A DNA stretch of 64,000 nucleotides from Cristatella mucedo. Lineage: Eukaryota > Bryozoa > Phylactolaemata > Cristatellidae. A model generated the notes under the pieces. That model did no database searches and had not been told where the DNA came from. It saw only the letters and a program-made list of their open reading frames with translations. Made by a program: the position numbers and the translations under genes. Of this stretch, positions 1-53,629 are shown one piece after another. Within the stretch, counting starts at the first letter, position 1. Each line of letters starts with the position of its first letter. The stretch is from positions 37,501 through 101,500 of the forward strand of contig WPIO01000221.1 of assembly GCA_009760855.2 (NCBI GenBank), in the 5' to 3' direction.

Positions 1-30
<30 letters not shown>
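1..30. repeat. (CA)n microsatellite at the window edge
   Basis: Fifteen CA dinucleotides in a row, cut by the window start. It lies in the intron downstream of the KRTCAP2 exon at 145-305. Confidence 0.95.
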
Positions 31-33
<3 letters not shown>

Positions 34-144
34 CCAGCAACTCGAAAGGCACAGCAAAATGAGTGTTCATGCTCTGCTGGAGCAGATGGAGGCAGATCTG
101 CTTTGCTCTTTCGACAACCACCACAAATGATGTTGAAAGGATAC

Positions 145-305
145 CGTGAGCAAAAAGATAAAAAGCCAAGAGCCAATGAAGCCGCCGAGCACCGTGCGCA
201 GTTCGGTGGCAGCCAGCTCCGTCTTGAAGGCCTGCATGGTGCCCAAGAGCAGGAGGCTCAGTGTGAGCGACAGCACGAGAGACGTGTTGGTGCTGAGTGC
301 CGCAG
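145..305 (-). CDS. KRTCAP2: KRTCAP2 (oligosaccharyltransferase subunit), one internal exon
   Basis: The 161-bp minus-strand exon encodes two hydrophobic helices, SLVLSLTLSLLLLGTMQ and LGGFIGSWLFIFLLT, joined by a loop with the sequence ATELRTV. The order and spacing match the N-terminal half of keratinocyte-associated protein 2 (KCP2), a small multi-pass ER membrane protein. In animals KCP2 is a subunit of the STT3A-type oligosaccharyltransferase that glycosylates Asn residues. The acceptor is a good pyrimidine tract ending TTTGTAG (AG at 307-306), and the donor is ACG|GTATCC at 145/144. The exon opens with the last two bases of a codon, so a short initiator exon must lie upstream (coordinate above 305); I could not identify it with confidence. 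The human protein continues after this donor with its C-terminal half, which here falls outside the window. The family call is firm; the gene is partial. Confidence 0.85.
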
Positions 306-1487
306 CTACAAACAGAAAATGTCACAGCTCACTATGCCTGCCACAGGACAGACGCGACATGGCGTCAGGCTGACATTTTATGCTATCGGTGATGCCCATA
401 AAATGCCTGGTCCTGCCAGAAGCAATTTGGGACATCGGGTCATGCGAAAGTGGCCTCAGCGCCAGCCCTCGGCACACACCTTATCCGAGCACCAACTTTG
501 CAGACTATTTAAATGTAAAGGAATTGTGGTTGAACCAAAAGTCGGATTTTCCTGCCATACCACAGCACCATAGGCTATCACTAGGGTAGCTGCTCTATAG
601 TGTAACTCGGCCGCAAGTTGCAGCTATTGGGCCGGCACCCACGGCTGTCGAACTATTACAGCCAATCCATTCTGATGACTTACTGGCACCAACATGGACA
701 GATATCTACCCATGTCAATGCCTACCATTTCGGCATCCAGCTCAATGACATTTAAGGTTCAGCTCGGTCCAGGAACTATACACTAGTTCACATAAACTAG
801 TCCTATTCCACCCAGTATGGTGACACTGACCTGGTGCCAGAAGATGGCATTAAATGTCGCACACAGTAATATAAGACGATTTCTGAGCACTACATGCTAC
901 TCGCATATTTCATGTCTAGTGGAGGTAAAACAAAATTACTGATATGGTAAATAATTTAATGGAATGTCCAGCCTATATGATTTTTTAATTACCTTTTTTT
1001 ATTCACTGCATCATAGAGACCGACAACCTCTTGACAAGGATTACCTCGATAGTATAGCGGCTAGCTAAACAGCACTTCATACGTTTAGCAGGCATACATA
1101 CATTGATTTGGTGCAAAAACAAGAATGAAAAAACTGGCCTGCCGATGGGCAGGGAAAACCCTTCCTAATTCCCACAGCGATTGTGCAACTTTTTATAGAG
1201 CCAAATGCAAAAAAACTTTGAACTTTAAAACGGCATGCCTAAATACCCAACTACATCGCAAACGGTCTTGCAGTTGTAAAACAAACAATGCACTTTAAGT
1301 GGCAGCTGCTTGCTTTGACTGCAGTGGTCACGGTTCACTAAAAGCAGTGGCTGTGCTTGAATCTCCAGCTCTATTTGACAAATTCGTTCATTTTTAGTGT
1401 TTGGACAAACTTTTTCGAAGAGGGGCATATGGTCCATGGCATCGATAAAATGAAAGCATGCCCCATTGACTGTGTATTATTCATTTT
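306..1487. other. Upstream/intronic DNA of KRTCAP2, no gene seen
   Basis: AT-rich unique-looking DNA. The missing KRTCAP2 initiator exon may lie here. A weak candidate is an ATGG followed by GTAGAT on the minus strand near 706-716, which has the right phase but a poor donor and no other support. Confidence 0.4.
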
Positions 1488-1640
1488 TTAAAGCTCCTTA
1501 AGAGAACTTAATCTCTACTCAGGCGCTTCACGTATGCCACAGGGCTCGAGCCTGCGACCTCGGTTATCAAATGCATTCACCTTGACCTCGGTCGTTCAAG
1601 GCAAGCACCTTAACCACTGGGCCAAACTAGCACCCTAGCT
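1488..1640 (-). repeat. tRNA-derived SINE, family B
   Basis: Read on the minus strand, this has a tRNA-like head (ending in a degenerate GGCTCGAGCC B box), then GTGAAGCGCCTGA.TAGAGATTAAGTTCTCTTAAGG, the tail also used by the L2-like LINEs in this window. Better copies lie at 18842-18990 and 33982-34125. Confidence 0.6.
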
Positions 1641-2607
1641 GCTAGCTTACACGGAACTTCAAAAAAACATTGATCATTTTCTCAGCAGATTTCTGTGGAA
1701 TTTGCCGGCACAGTACCCCCAAGTTTTCCGTGGGTTTTGGCATAGATAGATTCTGCCCTAGCCCTGTAGCACTGCTCTAGCAAGAAAAGAGCCGTCCCTT
1801 AGCCACTGGTCGAGTGGCTGGGCAGAAGTTAACATCTCTCCTTACCTTCAGCAGCCCTAGCCACGTACCGATGGCTGGACATGTGGCCGGTTGCCAAGAA
1901 AAGCAACAGACACACATGTTCTGTCTTGTCCACGGGTGTTTACACACCACTAACAATATGGCCGACCATGGCCAGTCATAGGACTTTTGAGTCCACAATT
2001 CTCCTGACGGTGAGGCACAAAAGCTGTGCACAATGCCCAACAGTAACTATTAGGCTCTCAGAAAAAAAACCCCAGTAAACAGTCACACCAAATCTACCAC
2101 TCACTAAGAAGTAAACCCATCTTAGTTTTGATGACTGCCTTCATCTGGCTGGGCAACGATGCCACTGCATTTGCCTTGCAGACATACAGTTTCGAATGTC
2201 CGTCAACTTTCTTAAGGTGACCGATGATAAAGTGAACTTCTTATAGGACATCCTAAGGCTAAGGTTGGACTCGAGAATTTGCTCATCTAATTGGTGGTGC
2301 AGCAGAGGGCCAGATATCAAGTGCTTGGCTGTAGGTGTGCTCTTCGAAAACTGCTTGAATATTAAAATTTCACTAGGAAGGCGATGATTCCACGACTTTA
2401 GTTTTAAAAAAGCATGTCGTTGTGCTCTTGCCAGCCCAATAGACCGATCACAGCCAAGTCTTTAAGCACACATTTGATGTGGCGTGTAGCTCAGGTCACC
2501 TTGCCACTTTTATGAGGTTTACTTAGCCCCAGTTCCTCAGTCGCCGAAAGAAGCTTGCATTAGCAAGTCGACGACTTGCCATTTGCCGGCTAACCTTTGT
2601 CCCTGCA
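1641..2607. other. No gene seen
   Basis: Open frames are short, overlap on both strands and resemble nothing I recognise. Confidence 0.4.
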
Positions 2608-2660
2608 GTGGCTTCTACTGCCTGTGAGATGCATATACAGTCAGCCTTCCTATTAAAGAG

Positions 2661-2795
2661 TGCAGACCACTTTCAGAGCATCGGAAAGCATCACGTGCGG
2701 TCGCCTTGGCACGCTGCAGGCGGCGCTGTGAGCCGCCTGCAGCGTGCCGAGGCGACAGAATGTGATGCTTTCCAATGCTCTGAAAGAGGTCTGCA
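2661..2795. repeat. Long near-perfect inverted repeat (hairpin)
   Basis: Two 64-nt arms, 2661-2724 and 2732-2795, are reverse complements with about six mismatches and flank a 7-nt loop (GCTGTGA). Both arms contain CGGCACGCTGCAGGCGGC or a near match, and GGAAAGCATCAC. The size is that of a pre-miRNA or a small foldback element. No terminal target duplication is obvious. Confidence 0.85.
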
Positions 2796-2824
2796 GCTTG
2801 GATAGGTTGGTAGCGTGGTTAGGT

Positions 2825-3060
2825 AGGTAATTTGGAAGGTAATTTGAATAGATAGGCGGGTGTCACAGAATGAAGGGACCTAAAAATGAGCACCAAAGCC
2901 TTGAAGGCGATACGTTGTTTCATGAGGAGCCAGTGCAGGTTGATAAAAAATAGTAAAAAATAACAACGTTTGACATTCATGAATCTCACGTATAGACGAG
3001 CCGAGCTGCAGAATTTAGCATCTACTTGGTGTTTCATTGCCGAGTTCATTTTGAGGAGCC
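2825..3060 (-). repeat. L2-like LINE fragment, ORF2 C-terminal region
   Basis: Minus-strand translation contains LHWLLMKQRIAFKALVL and FRSLHSVTPAYLF, matching the post-reverse-transcriptase region of the intact copies at 4630 and 54228 (LHWLPVKQRIDFKVLSLTFR). It is a 5'- and 3'-truncated, degenerate piece. Confidence 0.75.
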
Positions 3061-3174
3061 ATTAAACGCAGATCCTGGCTGGTGGGACAAGATTGAGATC
3101 GAGTGCAACCAAAAACCCAAGACTTCCACGAGTATCTTGTAAAATGCAGGACCCATCATCTCCCCACTTCATCT

Positions 3175-3315
3175 CCTTAGTTTGTCGTTTTAATGTTACA
3201 GCACTTACATACCACTAACCATTCGATCGTGCCTCCTTTGCAGCAAATGTAAAGTACCTAGAAAGAGATTCAGTTCTGAGGGCGATATATCAGATGTAGT
3301 ATTATTATTATGATT
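3175..3315 (+). repeat. L2-like LINE 3' tail
   Basis: Contains GCAAATGTAAAGTACCTAG and AAGAGATTCAGTTCTGAGGGCG followed by ATTATTATTATGATTATT, the conserved 3' terminus of this LINE family and its ATT tail. It has the opposite orientation to the fragment just to its left. Confidence 0.75.
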
Positions 3316-4107
3316 ATTACATAGCTTATCATGTTGGTCAGGTACCGCTGCTGCAGCTACTACAGCCATCGTCAAAATCAGCACGAAACAGCCAATTTAT
3401 ATAAGCCCTCGATCCCAAACCACGTAAATTTTTCCGCGTCACTCCAAAAGCTCGTCAAGCACCACTGCTATTATCCAAACATAGCGGCGAGCAATTTGAA
3501 GGTAGCCTGCGAAGTCCAAATTAGACTAAGCTTTCGACCGGCCGGACCATACAATACCTACACCAACAAAGTATGGTCAACACACTCCCAGCTCTACGGG
3601 CAGCTCTAAATATCAGACGGGTGCTTGCTAGCGGGCAATGTCAACTATATTTTAGGAAAATAATGTGAACACACCCACGATGCTTGACGCCGGTAGTTAT
3701 GAATACCTCAGCCAGCTTGGGGGATTCATTCCAACACATGGTAAATGCAAGAAAAATTACTGTATGCTCATAGCACCGCAAAGAAATTGCGATCGGATAT
3801 CACCGACAATTATGAGAAAGAAAAGCCGGCTATACGAACCCATCTCGGCAGTAAATACGGATCCGGAAACACGTCGCTGCAAGCGCTCGTCGACGATCAC
3901 ATATAGCTTCCTAAAAAAAAAGTATTGAAACTATTTTAGATTCAAATAATATATCTTTGGAATGATTTTCGTAAATTAATACATTTATAGAGGCACTGTT
4001 GTCTTCTGTGCTAGCTTCTATGAGTTTTCCCAACCGGTAGCTGTCATATATCTATGGTTATTGACCACAAGTTTCTGTGCTCGCTAGTAGTCGACCTCTG
4101 ACCTGTA
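3316..4107. other. No gene seen
   Basis: Mixed-composition DNA with short open frames that do not resemble known proteins. Confidence 0.4.
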
Positions 4108-4109
4108 TA

Positions 4110-5655
4110 CTGTGATACCTTTGGCTTACCAGTGTCTCGCGATACGAGCTGTCTCTCAGCCGACTTTTTGCTTAAGGAGTTGCGAGCTAAAATTCGGGTT
4201 ACGAGTCAGCTTCATATACTCCACCGCTAGTTGCAACAGTGAACGTCGCAGTGCGTGCGGTTACTCAGGCCAATAAAGGTAGGGCAGCGAAAGGCGTTCC
4301 CTTGCCAGACGCTGCCCTACGACCGGGTTGCGTTGCCGAGCGCAGACCTGTTGGTTCACTCCAAGACGGTCTCGCGCGTGCCACCCTGGTGCTTGGACGC
4401 GCAAGATCGCTGGACTCCGGTGTTAAATCGGACAACGGCAGAAACAGCGACGTCTGTACCGTACTCTACTTATGCAACGACAGCGTGTGAGAGTTCATTG
4501 CATAACTGATAACGATCGGCGCGTCCGCGTTAAGGCGCCGCCAATAAACTGTAAGCGAGGAAAGCCCAGCGAAAAGGGCAGCAATTGGTGAATAGGATTC
4601 GGATATTCATTTCAACCTTTCTCCTCTAACTCTACTAGCATCTTCAAGTCAAGTTGGTCCATGCATTCGTGACATCTTGTCTCGACTTCTGCAACTCACT
4701 GCTTACTGGCCTACCAGCATGTGCGATCAGGCGATTGCAGCTGGTGCAAAAATCTGCAGCTAGGCTTGTCTGTCGTGAGCGTCGCAGTTGCCACGTTACT
4801 CCACTTCTCGCCGACCTGCACTGGTTACCAGTCAAGCAACGGATTGACTTCAAGGTTTTGTCGCTCACTTTTAGGTCTCTTCATTCTATGGCTCCAGCCT
4901 ATCTTTCAGATATACTACCCCATCAGGCAAAGCATCGTACCACTCGCTTTTCGGAATCCAACAGTCTAGAAATACCTCGTACAAACCTTAAATCCTTTGG
5001 AGACCGTGCATTTAGCTCGTATGCTCCCACAGCCTGGAACTCCCTCTCGACCTGCATCAGAACATCCCCTGACCTGACCACATTTAAAAGAAACTTAAAA
5101 ACATACCTATTTAGGACAGCATTTAGTGGGTCCTTGTGATTCGTCCTCGATGTGCTTATGCGTGCTGACACTGTTCATGCTGCCACTAACCACATTTGCA
5201 TGCTGACCCAGTGCATGTAACCCCTAACCATGTTATTCATTTTGTTTGTTTTTCAAGCATGATTTTACTTACTATTCTATTGCGTATCACTTTGCAGCAA
5301 ATGTAAAGCGCCTAGAAAGAGATTAAGTTCTCTGAGGGCGCTTTATCAAGTGCAATATTATTATTATTATTATAAGTCGTCTGATCTCCAAGATACTCCT
5401 GTACATTATTATTGATTAGTAAAACCCGTTTATTGCAAGATATTCTATTGTATTGTTTTTAAAATAACCTTCGATCTTTACTAGTACATTTTTTAATCTA
5501 AAAATATTTGACAGAAATCGCGGTTTTTGGGGGTCCAGAACGGATTAGTGGCATTTTAACTCATTTCAACGGGGACAGTTGATTTGATGTACGAGTAATT
5601 TGAGTTACGTGCTCCGGCACGGAACGAATTAAACTCGTAAGCCGAGGTACCACTG
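4110..5655. mobile_element. pogo/Tigger-like DNA transposon remnant, split by a LINE
   Basis: The left end CTGTGATACCTTTGGCTTACC and the reverse complement of the right end, CAGTGGTACCTCGGCTTACGAG, form imperfect terminal inverted repeats. Each is flanked by TA (4108-4109 and 5656-5657). The subterminal style (GGTACCTCGxxTTACGAGT, AATTCGTTCC) is that of pogo/Tigger-type mariner elements. No transposase reading frame remains; the centre is a GC-rich stretch (4230-4560) and an inserted L2-like LINE (4630-5372). Confidence 0.55.
4630..5372 (+). repeat. 5'-truncated L2-like LINE
   Basis: An open frame at 4654-5139 encodes the C-terminal end of ORF2 with the motifs SCLDFCNSLLTGLPACAIRR, ADLHWLPVKQRIDFKVLS and FGDRAFSSYAPTAWNSL. 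This is the segment after the reverse transcriptase in the L2/CR1 group. A ~240-bp 3' untranslated region follows, ending GCGCCTAGAAAGAGATTAAG, then a short spacer and an ATT repeat. It sits inside the pogo/Tigger-like element and so is younger than it. Confidence 0.85.
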
Positions 5656-5979
5656 TATTTATCATCCGAGGCGCAGTCAGGATTTTTATCTGGGGGGGTA
5701 GACCCGCAAGATTTTTATGTAGTGGGACAGATCCGCGTGTAATAGGAATTTTAGCTCACAACTGTTATTTTATTCGACACGAACTCAGCTTGCTTGAAAA
5801 CTTGAACGCGAACGCGAACTTGCTAAACGAGTGGAACTTGGACATAATTACGCCGTTGGTGACGGTCGGAGAGCATAGAAGTAGGGGACGGTTCAGGTTG
5901 GTGCCTCGCTATAGTGGGTTGGGTAAACGCCCCCCCCCAACTCCTCTACTGTACTACGACGATATGCTAGCGCTTGGCT

Positions 5980-6245
5980 GCTGCACCGCCTCCGATATGG
6001 CTCGGACTCAAGCCGGTATCGTTCTTTGGCTATTCCGCCGGTAAACAGCTTTTTGGAGTATCATCGGGCCGGGGGCGGGCTGATGCAGAGATTAGGTGTA
6101 TTATCGCGGCGGGCCGGTGCATAGCTGTGGTCCGCATCTGATGTGGCTTGGACACAGGCCGGTAATGTTCCTCCCGCTAATCTAATGGTGAACAGATGTT
6201 GGATTCATCATCGGGGCGGATGGTTCGCAGCCGTGGTCGAGTAGT
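5980..6245. repeat. GC-rich imperfect direct duplication
   Basis: Two successive units, about 5985-6100 and 6125-6240, share TCCG.ATNTGG, GACTCAAGCCGGTA versus GACACAGGCCGGTA, and a GGA.TCATCGGG.CGG end. The similarity is loose. The GC content is well above the neighbours. Confidence 0.4.
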
Positions 6246-6449
6246 GGAAATCGAGTGGGAGAGAGGGGCGAAGGAAGTCGTAAATTCCCCCTGCTCAGTG
6301 CGCAGCAAAATAAACTGGTGGTGCTGGTCATTGGCTAGCGTTCTGTGTAGCGCGTGAACCAAACTACATCTACTGGTTATAATCATGGCAGCAATTCGTA
6401 CGCTTAACAAGGTAGCCAAACATAATGATAATATTACATTTTATTCAGC

Positions 6450-7735
6450 GGCCTTAGATAACTCAGTCGCTTTGTAGGCACTTTACATTTGCTGCTAAGA
6501 AGCAGGATTGAACGATTAGCAGTAGCATGCTCAATGACAACAAGCATAATATGATTAGGGGTGATATTCGCGGGGTCATCATGCAAATTTGATTAGTGGT
6601 ACATGCACGGTGTCAGAACGCTTGAGCCCGTAATGGACGAATCGCAGGGACCAGCTAAATACTGTGATAAATCGATGCGTTTTTAGTTTCTTTTTAAATG
6701 TAGACTAGTCAGAAGATGTCGTGACGCAATTCGGGAGTGAGTTCCAGGCTTTGGAAGCATACGAACTAAAGGCGTGGGCTCCAAAGGATTTGAGATTTTT
6801 ACGGGGTATGGGTAAACAGATAGATTCAGAAAAGAGGGTGGTGCGATGTCTAGCCGGGCATTATGTTAGGAAGAAGATCTGATAGTTAGGCTGGAGCCAA
6901 AGAATGAAGGGACCTAAGAATCAGCCATAAAACCTTGAAGTCGATGCGTTGCATGACTAGGAACCAGTGCGGGTCGACGAGAAGTAGTTTGATGTGGCAA
7001 CTTTGACGCTCACGACAGACAAGCCTAGCTGCAGAGTTTTGCATCAGCTGTAAGTGCCTGATTGCACAGACCCGTAGATATGCAAGCAGTGAGTAACAGA
7101 AGTCGAAACGAGATGTCACAAATGCAAGGATCAATTTAGATATGCTATCCCTCTCTTAACAAGCCCGAGTTTTAGCAATGTAATGTAGCTGAAAGTTGGT
7201 AGACTTGACTGTGGAGCAGATGTGGTCGTCTAATGTAAGGTCACGTCGGAACAAGACGCATAGACTTCGTGCAGATTTAACAGGACATATGCTGGCAGAG
7301 CCGATTGTGAGCGTTAACCTTTTCAATTTCTCAATCACACTAGGATTTCCCAAAACTAGTAAGTTGAGTTTAATCACCATTCAATTTAAAAAGTTTGCTG
7401 CCATCCACTTGCGGATTTAATCAATACATGCAGGAAGGAAATGGGGATAATTTGACGGGCTGGAGTGCTGGGAGGGATCAAAGCAAAGGTACAAATGAGT
7501 GTCATCAGCATAAAAGTGAAAGCCTAGATTGTGCCTGGTAATCACATCGGCTAGAGGGAAAGTATAAACCATGAGAAGACCGGGACCAATCATTTCACTT
7601 ATTGTGTCTGACCACGTTAGGTTTTTTATTATTATTCCCGTTGAGGATGGCATTTCTTTAATGGAGAAGGGGGTATAATGGTGAAGTTCTAGATCACCAA
7701 TATTGTAACAGCTGTAAAGGAGTGCCAACTAAACC
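6450..7735 (-). repeat. Degenerate L2-like LINE
   Basis: Three minus-strand frames give consecutive parts of the same ORF2. 7417-7728 carries the catalytic-region sequence [18 protein letters not shown]. 7156-7380 carries the connector (RSLCVLFRRDLTLDDHICST). 6886-7134 carries SRFDFCYSLLAYLRVCAIRH. The tail TGTAAAGTGCCTACAAAG lies near 6465-6490. Frameshifts separate the pieces. Confidence 0.8.
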
Positions 7736-9100
7736 AGCCGAAGTATAGCGGTTAGTTATTAGTCCAGATTTTGCAATTATAGGAGCGTTTATTGCCAAGC
7801 CCGTGTGTAAGGCCGGAGGCCTGAAATAGGGGCGGTCAGTATTCGAGACTCGGAGCATTGGCATTGGAGCTTACGTGAGCACTAGGTCACACAGCTGTTG
7901 ATGTACGTCATGGCCGCTGATAAATACCCATAACCACCCACTGCTGTTAAATAGACTTGGCTGTATCATGGATACAGGCTTGATATGCTAAAGTATAAGC
8001 GCTCGTCGTCGCCGGTGTGTATCTGCTATCAGCAATAAACCTATGTCAAACGCTACAAGCAATTAATCTACGTTTTTTTCAACTAGTCCTCCTTCCGAAA
8101 AAGATAAGACACTGCCGACCAAAAATACCGTTAAAGTATTTATTACGCTTGCTAACTCGTGCTGGGTATTTCCGTCACCTTCCTCCGATGTATGCATAGT
8201 TCTGCCGAAAGTGGAGGCCGCGTACCACGTTTGTAACGCTGCCGAGATATTAATTATTCGACGTTCATGAGTTGTGTAATGGCAAGGAACTGGTTATGTG
8301 ACAGCGAATTTTTAGGCGGCATAGATGCCGAAGCGGTGTAATAGGGGCAGTTGTGCTCTAGGCTTTGAGCCACATGCTTGGGTTGGAGCCCGAGGCTTTT
8401 CGGCGGTCGGCCGTTGAGTGGTTCTCAGGTTGTCGCCCGCGAGTTTCTTATGCGATGTCCGAGTCAGGACGTCTGTAACCTCCATCGCTGTCGAATAGAT
8501 TTCTCTTCTGGGCCGCAGTGTTTCGGTGTGCCAGGATAGAGATAGATACCCCCTGACCGGAGTATACCCGGAATTAAGACGGCCCAGACCACTGCATACC
8601 CGAGAGGTATATTATGGCCTACGAAACTGTTTACCCTCCTAGGCCAAATTATATCCGTTATGTCAATAGTTTTGAGTGATACACACGTGAATCTGTACGT
8701 GATTGCTCACAAATCCGTGCCGGCGCCAACCCTGGCACCGCAGTCTCTGTTATCCCCCTTTTTTTCATCTTAAGGCACTCATTACTCCGATCACCTGCCT
8801 CCTCTGTAATTTGGCATATCGTTTAGAGTAGACGAGTCGGAGCTCAGGACACGGCTAATGGCGTCTGTAACCGAATCTGGAGGTTCGGCTACTTCCTGCC
8901 CAGCTCCGACCACGCCACCGGCTCACCGCGTCACTGAGCGAGGGCAAGAGGAGTGGCTGTTTGATTAAACCGCTATAACAATATCGCATGCGCCAACAAC
9001 AACCGGGGAACTAAACAGAACTACTAGGGCCGTAAGCACATTATGCAATGTGGGGATATAGGAAGCACGAGGTCAGCCTTCCCGACGTTGGAGGACGTTC
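7736..9100. other. No gene seen
   Basis: Includes a moderately GC- and CpG-rich stretch (8300-9100). No frame is convincing. Confidence 0.35.
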
Positions 9101-9137
9101 TCAGACCGGAGCAATCTTAAAGGCGGGGCTGCTAATC

Positions 9138-9335
9138 TCAAAGTGCTAAATCATGGCGACATTGGGAAGACAGTGTTTGAGTAACGGAGAATCGGAAGCG
9201 AGGCGTGCTCATCTCCAGCCCCGCCCGGCCATTGAGCCCTCGTTGCCTAACGTGGATGGCTGTATCGTCGGCGAACGCCTGACATTCATCCGGACGTATA
9301 GCTGGGCGCCACCAGGAGCGCCCAAAACCCACCAC
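9138..9335 (-). repeat. Possible degraded reverse-transcriptase fragment
   Basis: The minus-strand frame contains FADDTAIHV, resembling the catalytic YADD box of non-LTR reverse transcriptases, followed by sequence without clear similarity. It is unlike the L2 copies here ([10 protein letters not shown]) and could belong to another clade. A single motif is weak evidence. Confidence 0.25.
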
Positions 9336-9942
9336 TTATCCGGTCAACGTCAGGTCTCCAAAAGCCAAGATTACATGGCGTCATCGCATATCCGGGCACG
9401 CCTACAGATCAGGCCCTGGTCCAGCCGGTGGTCCTTACCACGGTACAGCCGTCCCACTAACTGAGCCTGGGTACAAGTCTACTTGACCCGAGTGCAACTA
9501 ACGGGTGTGAGCACGACACCTTGTATTCGGATGACTTGCCAACATCAACCTTAAACATTTATACTAACTAGGCATTATTTTTCTAAATGCACAGCAACCC
9601 TGCTAGTGTCCGCGTCGTTAGCTCCAGCTGCAATTGGCTTGTTATTAGTACTACCAATTAGAATGGGGTATAGCAGGTGGGGGGGCTTCACCGTGGGCTA
9701 GATGAGCTCTAACTTTTAAAAGGGCATTTCTCAAAATCAAGGCTGCTTTTTTCAAGAGACCGCTGCCTGGCAAAATCTTGGGTGGGATGTACTCACTTCG
9801 GTGAGCACTATCTCGTTGGTTTATTAGGCACTACCTATTACCTAGACCAATGCAACTGATTCGACACAGGTCGCACGTCATCCAGCACGACACACTCGGG
9901 TTTGTTGAACGTAAACACTGAAGATCGACATGGCTTTCATAA

Positions 9943-9948
9943 TTTATT
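9943..9948 (-). terminator. Candidate poly(A) signal of the LIMP-2-like gene
   Basis: AATAAA on the minus strand, about 370 nt after the stop codon at 10319-10321. It is the first canonical hexamer found downstream. Confidence 0.5.
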
Positions 9949-10318
9949 ACTTATGCAAATGCAGAAATTTACTTTGCAACGTGCAACAGACAGTGTTACT
10001 TGGTCACGGTCGCAGCAGGTCAAACAGGCTGGAACAAACAGGCTGGAATACGAAAACGACCCTCACGAAACTATAAATAAAAAATCGCATATCCACTGTA
10101 ATAATAACATCAGCCGTGCGGATGACAGATTTCCCATGGCATATAGAAAAAAATTAATGAACTCAAACATAATTTTAAATAAGTCGGGACTTTGAAATTG
10201 CTTCACGTTGGTCATATAACATATTTCGCAGAGGAAAAGATATCGACTGCAAACAGCTTAAGGTGACGAGGAGAAATCGAGTAGTGTATGGGCCAATGGG
10301 AATAATGACCGTGAATCA

Positions 10319-52467
<42,149 letters not shown>

Positions 52468-53533
52468 TCTCGGGTCCCGAGGCAGGAGACGCCAGGACTA
52501 AAGTCAGGAAGGGCGCGAGTAAGCCCGCTCGCCGCAGCTCAAGGTGAAAGCCGATCTACGCTGGGGCGGAGCCACAGCGTGACCAGCTAGCAGCTTTCTA
52601 ACAAAAACACGCCCACCCTCCCGCTCCCCCCTCCCCGGCCTGGAATGGCACGATCCGAGCTAGCCAGCTCGCACTGTGGGAATGAGGTCAAACCTAGGGT
52701 TCTCTGAGCTCGTTACATCAATCTAGAATGCGGTTCACATGAGCTGAGTTAGCGGCCGGCGAGGGCACGTCGTTATGACCGCGCGACCCTCACTAGTTAA
52801 GGTAGCGGCGCAACGCGAGCTATGGGCTAAGACATGACGCTAGCAATACGCCGATGATGACAACACAGCACTCGATATTCTACACTCAGCGCTATCAAAC
52901 ATCTTACTATAAAATGCACAATAAAAGCCTGTATTTTACGGTTGATACACACAGGTGACCTCGCCAACAGGCTTCCGCTCAACGCTAGGACTCGTCGACT
53001 AGCAGACCGTGGTTCCAGGAGAGCGACTGCGGTCATGCACAAGTGTTCTATAGCAGCCAGATCATGAATTCAGACAACAAAAACCTTTGCACATAATTAT
53101 ACGTAATTTAGCTCATAAGTCTCGGTTATTTTATATGCATTCTAATTCAGTGGCAAAGCTCTTAGTTCGTAATTAAGGTTCCGCTGTCAAGCTCATAGCT
53201 CATTATCACGGGCATTATATTAGAAAAGCATAATGCAAAAATCTATAACTTCTTGAACACTATCGTTCGTAACTGCACTTGTAAGAAACGACGCTTCATG
53301 ACCGGCTCCTTATAGTTTTTGGGAGTTATCCCTTTATTGGTGGACAATCTTGCGGGTTTGTTGGGTTTACCTTGACCGTGCTTACCGAGTCGCGGGGTTC
53401 AACTTCCTGTTACTTGCGCTGTTGCCGTGGATCGGCTGTCGGTAAAAGCGGCATCTAGGTTTAATGCCCTTTCCATTTATTGTCGATCTTGGGACGGCAA
53501 GTCTATACAGGACCCCCTAGACTAGCTTCGCAG
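52468..53533. promoter_or_regulatory. Candidate divergent promoter of the LIMP-2-like gene and RBM48
   Basis: The two start codons face away from each other 1066 bp apart. The receptor side (52480-52830) is GC- and CpG-rich, with GGGGCGGAG at 52563-52571 (GC-box-like) and a C-rich/G-rich tract at 52611-52640. The RBM48 side has ACTTCCTG near 53403 (ETS-like). No TATA box is obvious on either side. Function is inferred from position. Confidence 0.5.
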
Positions 53534-53629
53534 ATGGCAGAGTCTGAGCTGCTGCTGCATCATCAGAAGCAGGAGTACTGCGCAACGAGGCCAGCTTATC
53601 GGGAAGGTAGAAAGCTGAAAGCTGTCAAA
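53534..53629 (+). CDS. RBM48: RBM48 exon 1
   Basis: 32 codons from the ATG (MAESELLLHHQKQEYCATRP) to KAVK, donor AAA|GTAAGTGG. AYREGRKLKAVKV is a family signature. Confidence 0.92.

Noticed and set aside
103-573. 156-codon plus-strand frame opposite KRTCAP2
   Set aside because: It is a shadow of the minus-strand exon with no motif of its own.
53480-53533. Upstream extension of RBM48 exon 1
   Set aside because: The frame is open but lacks an ATG before 53534, and the family alignment begins at the ATG.
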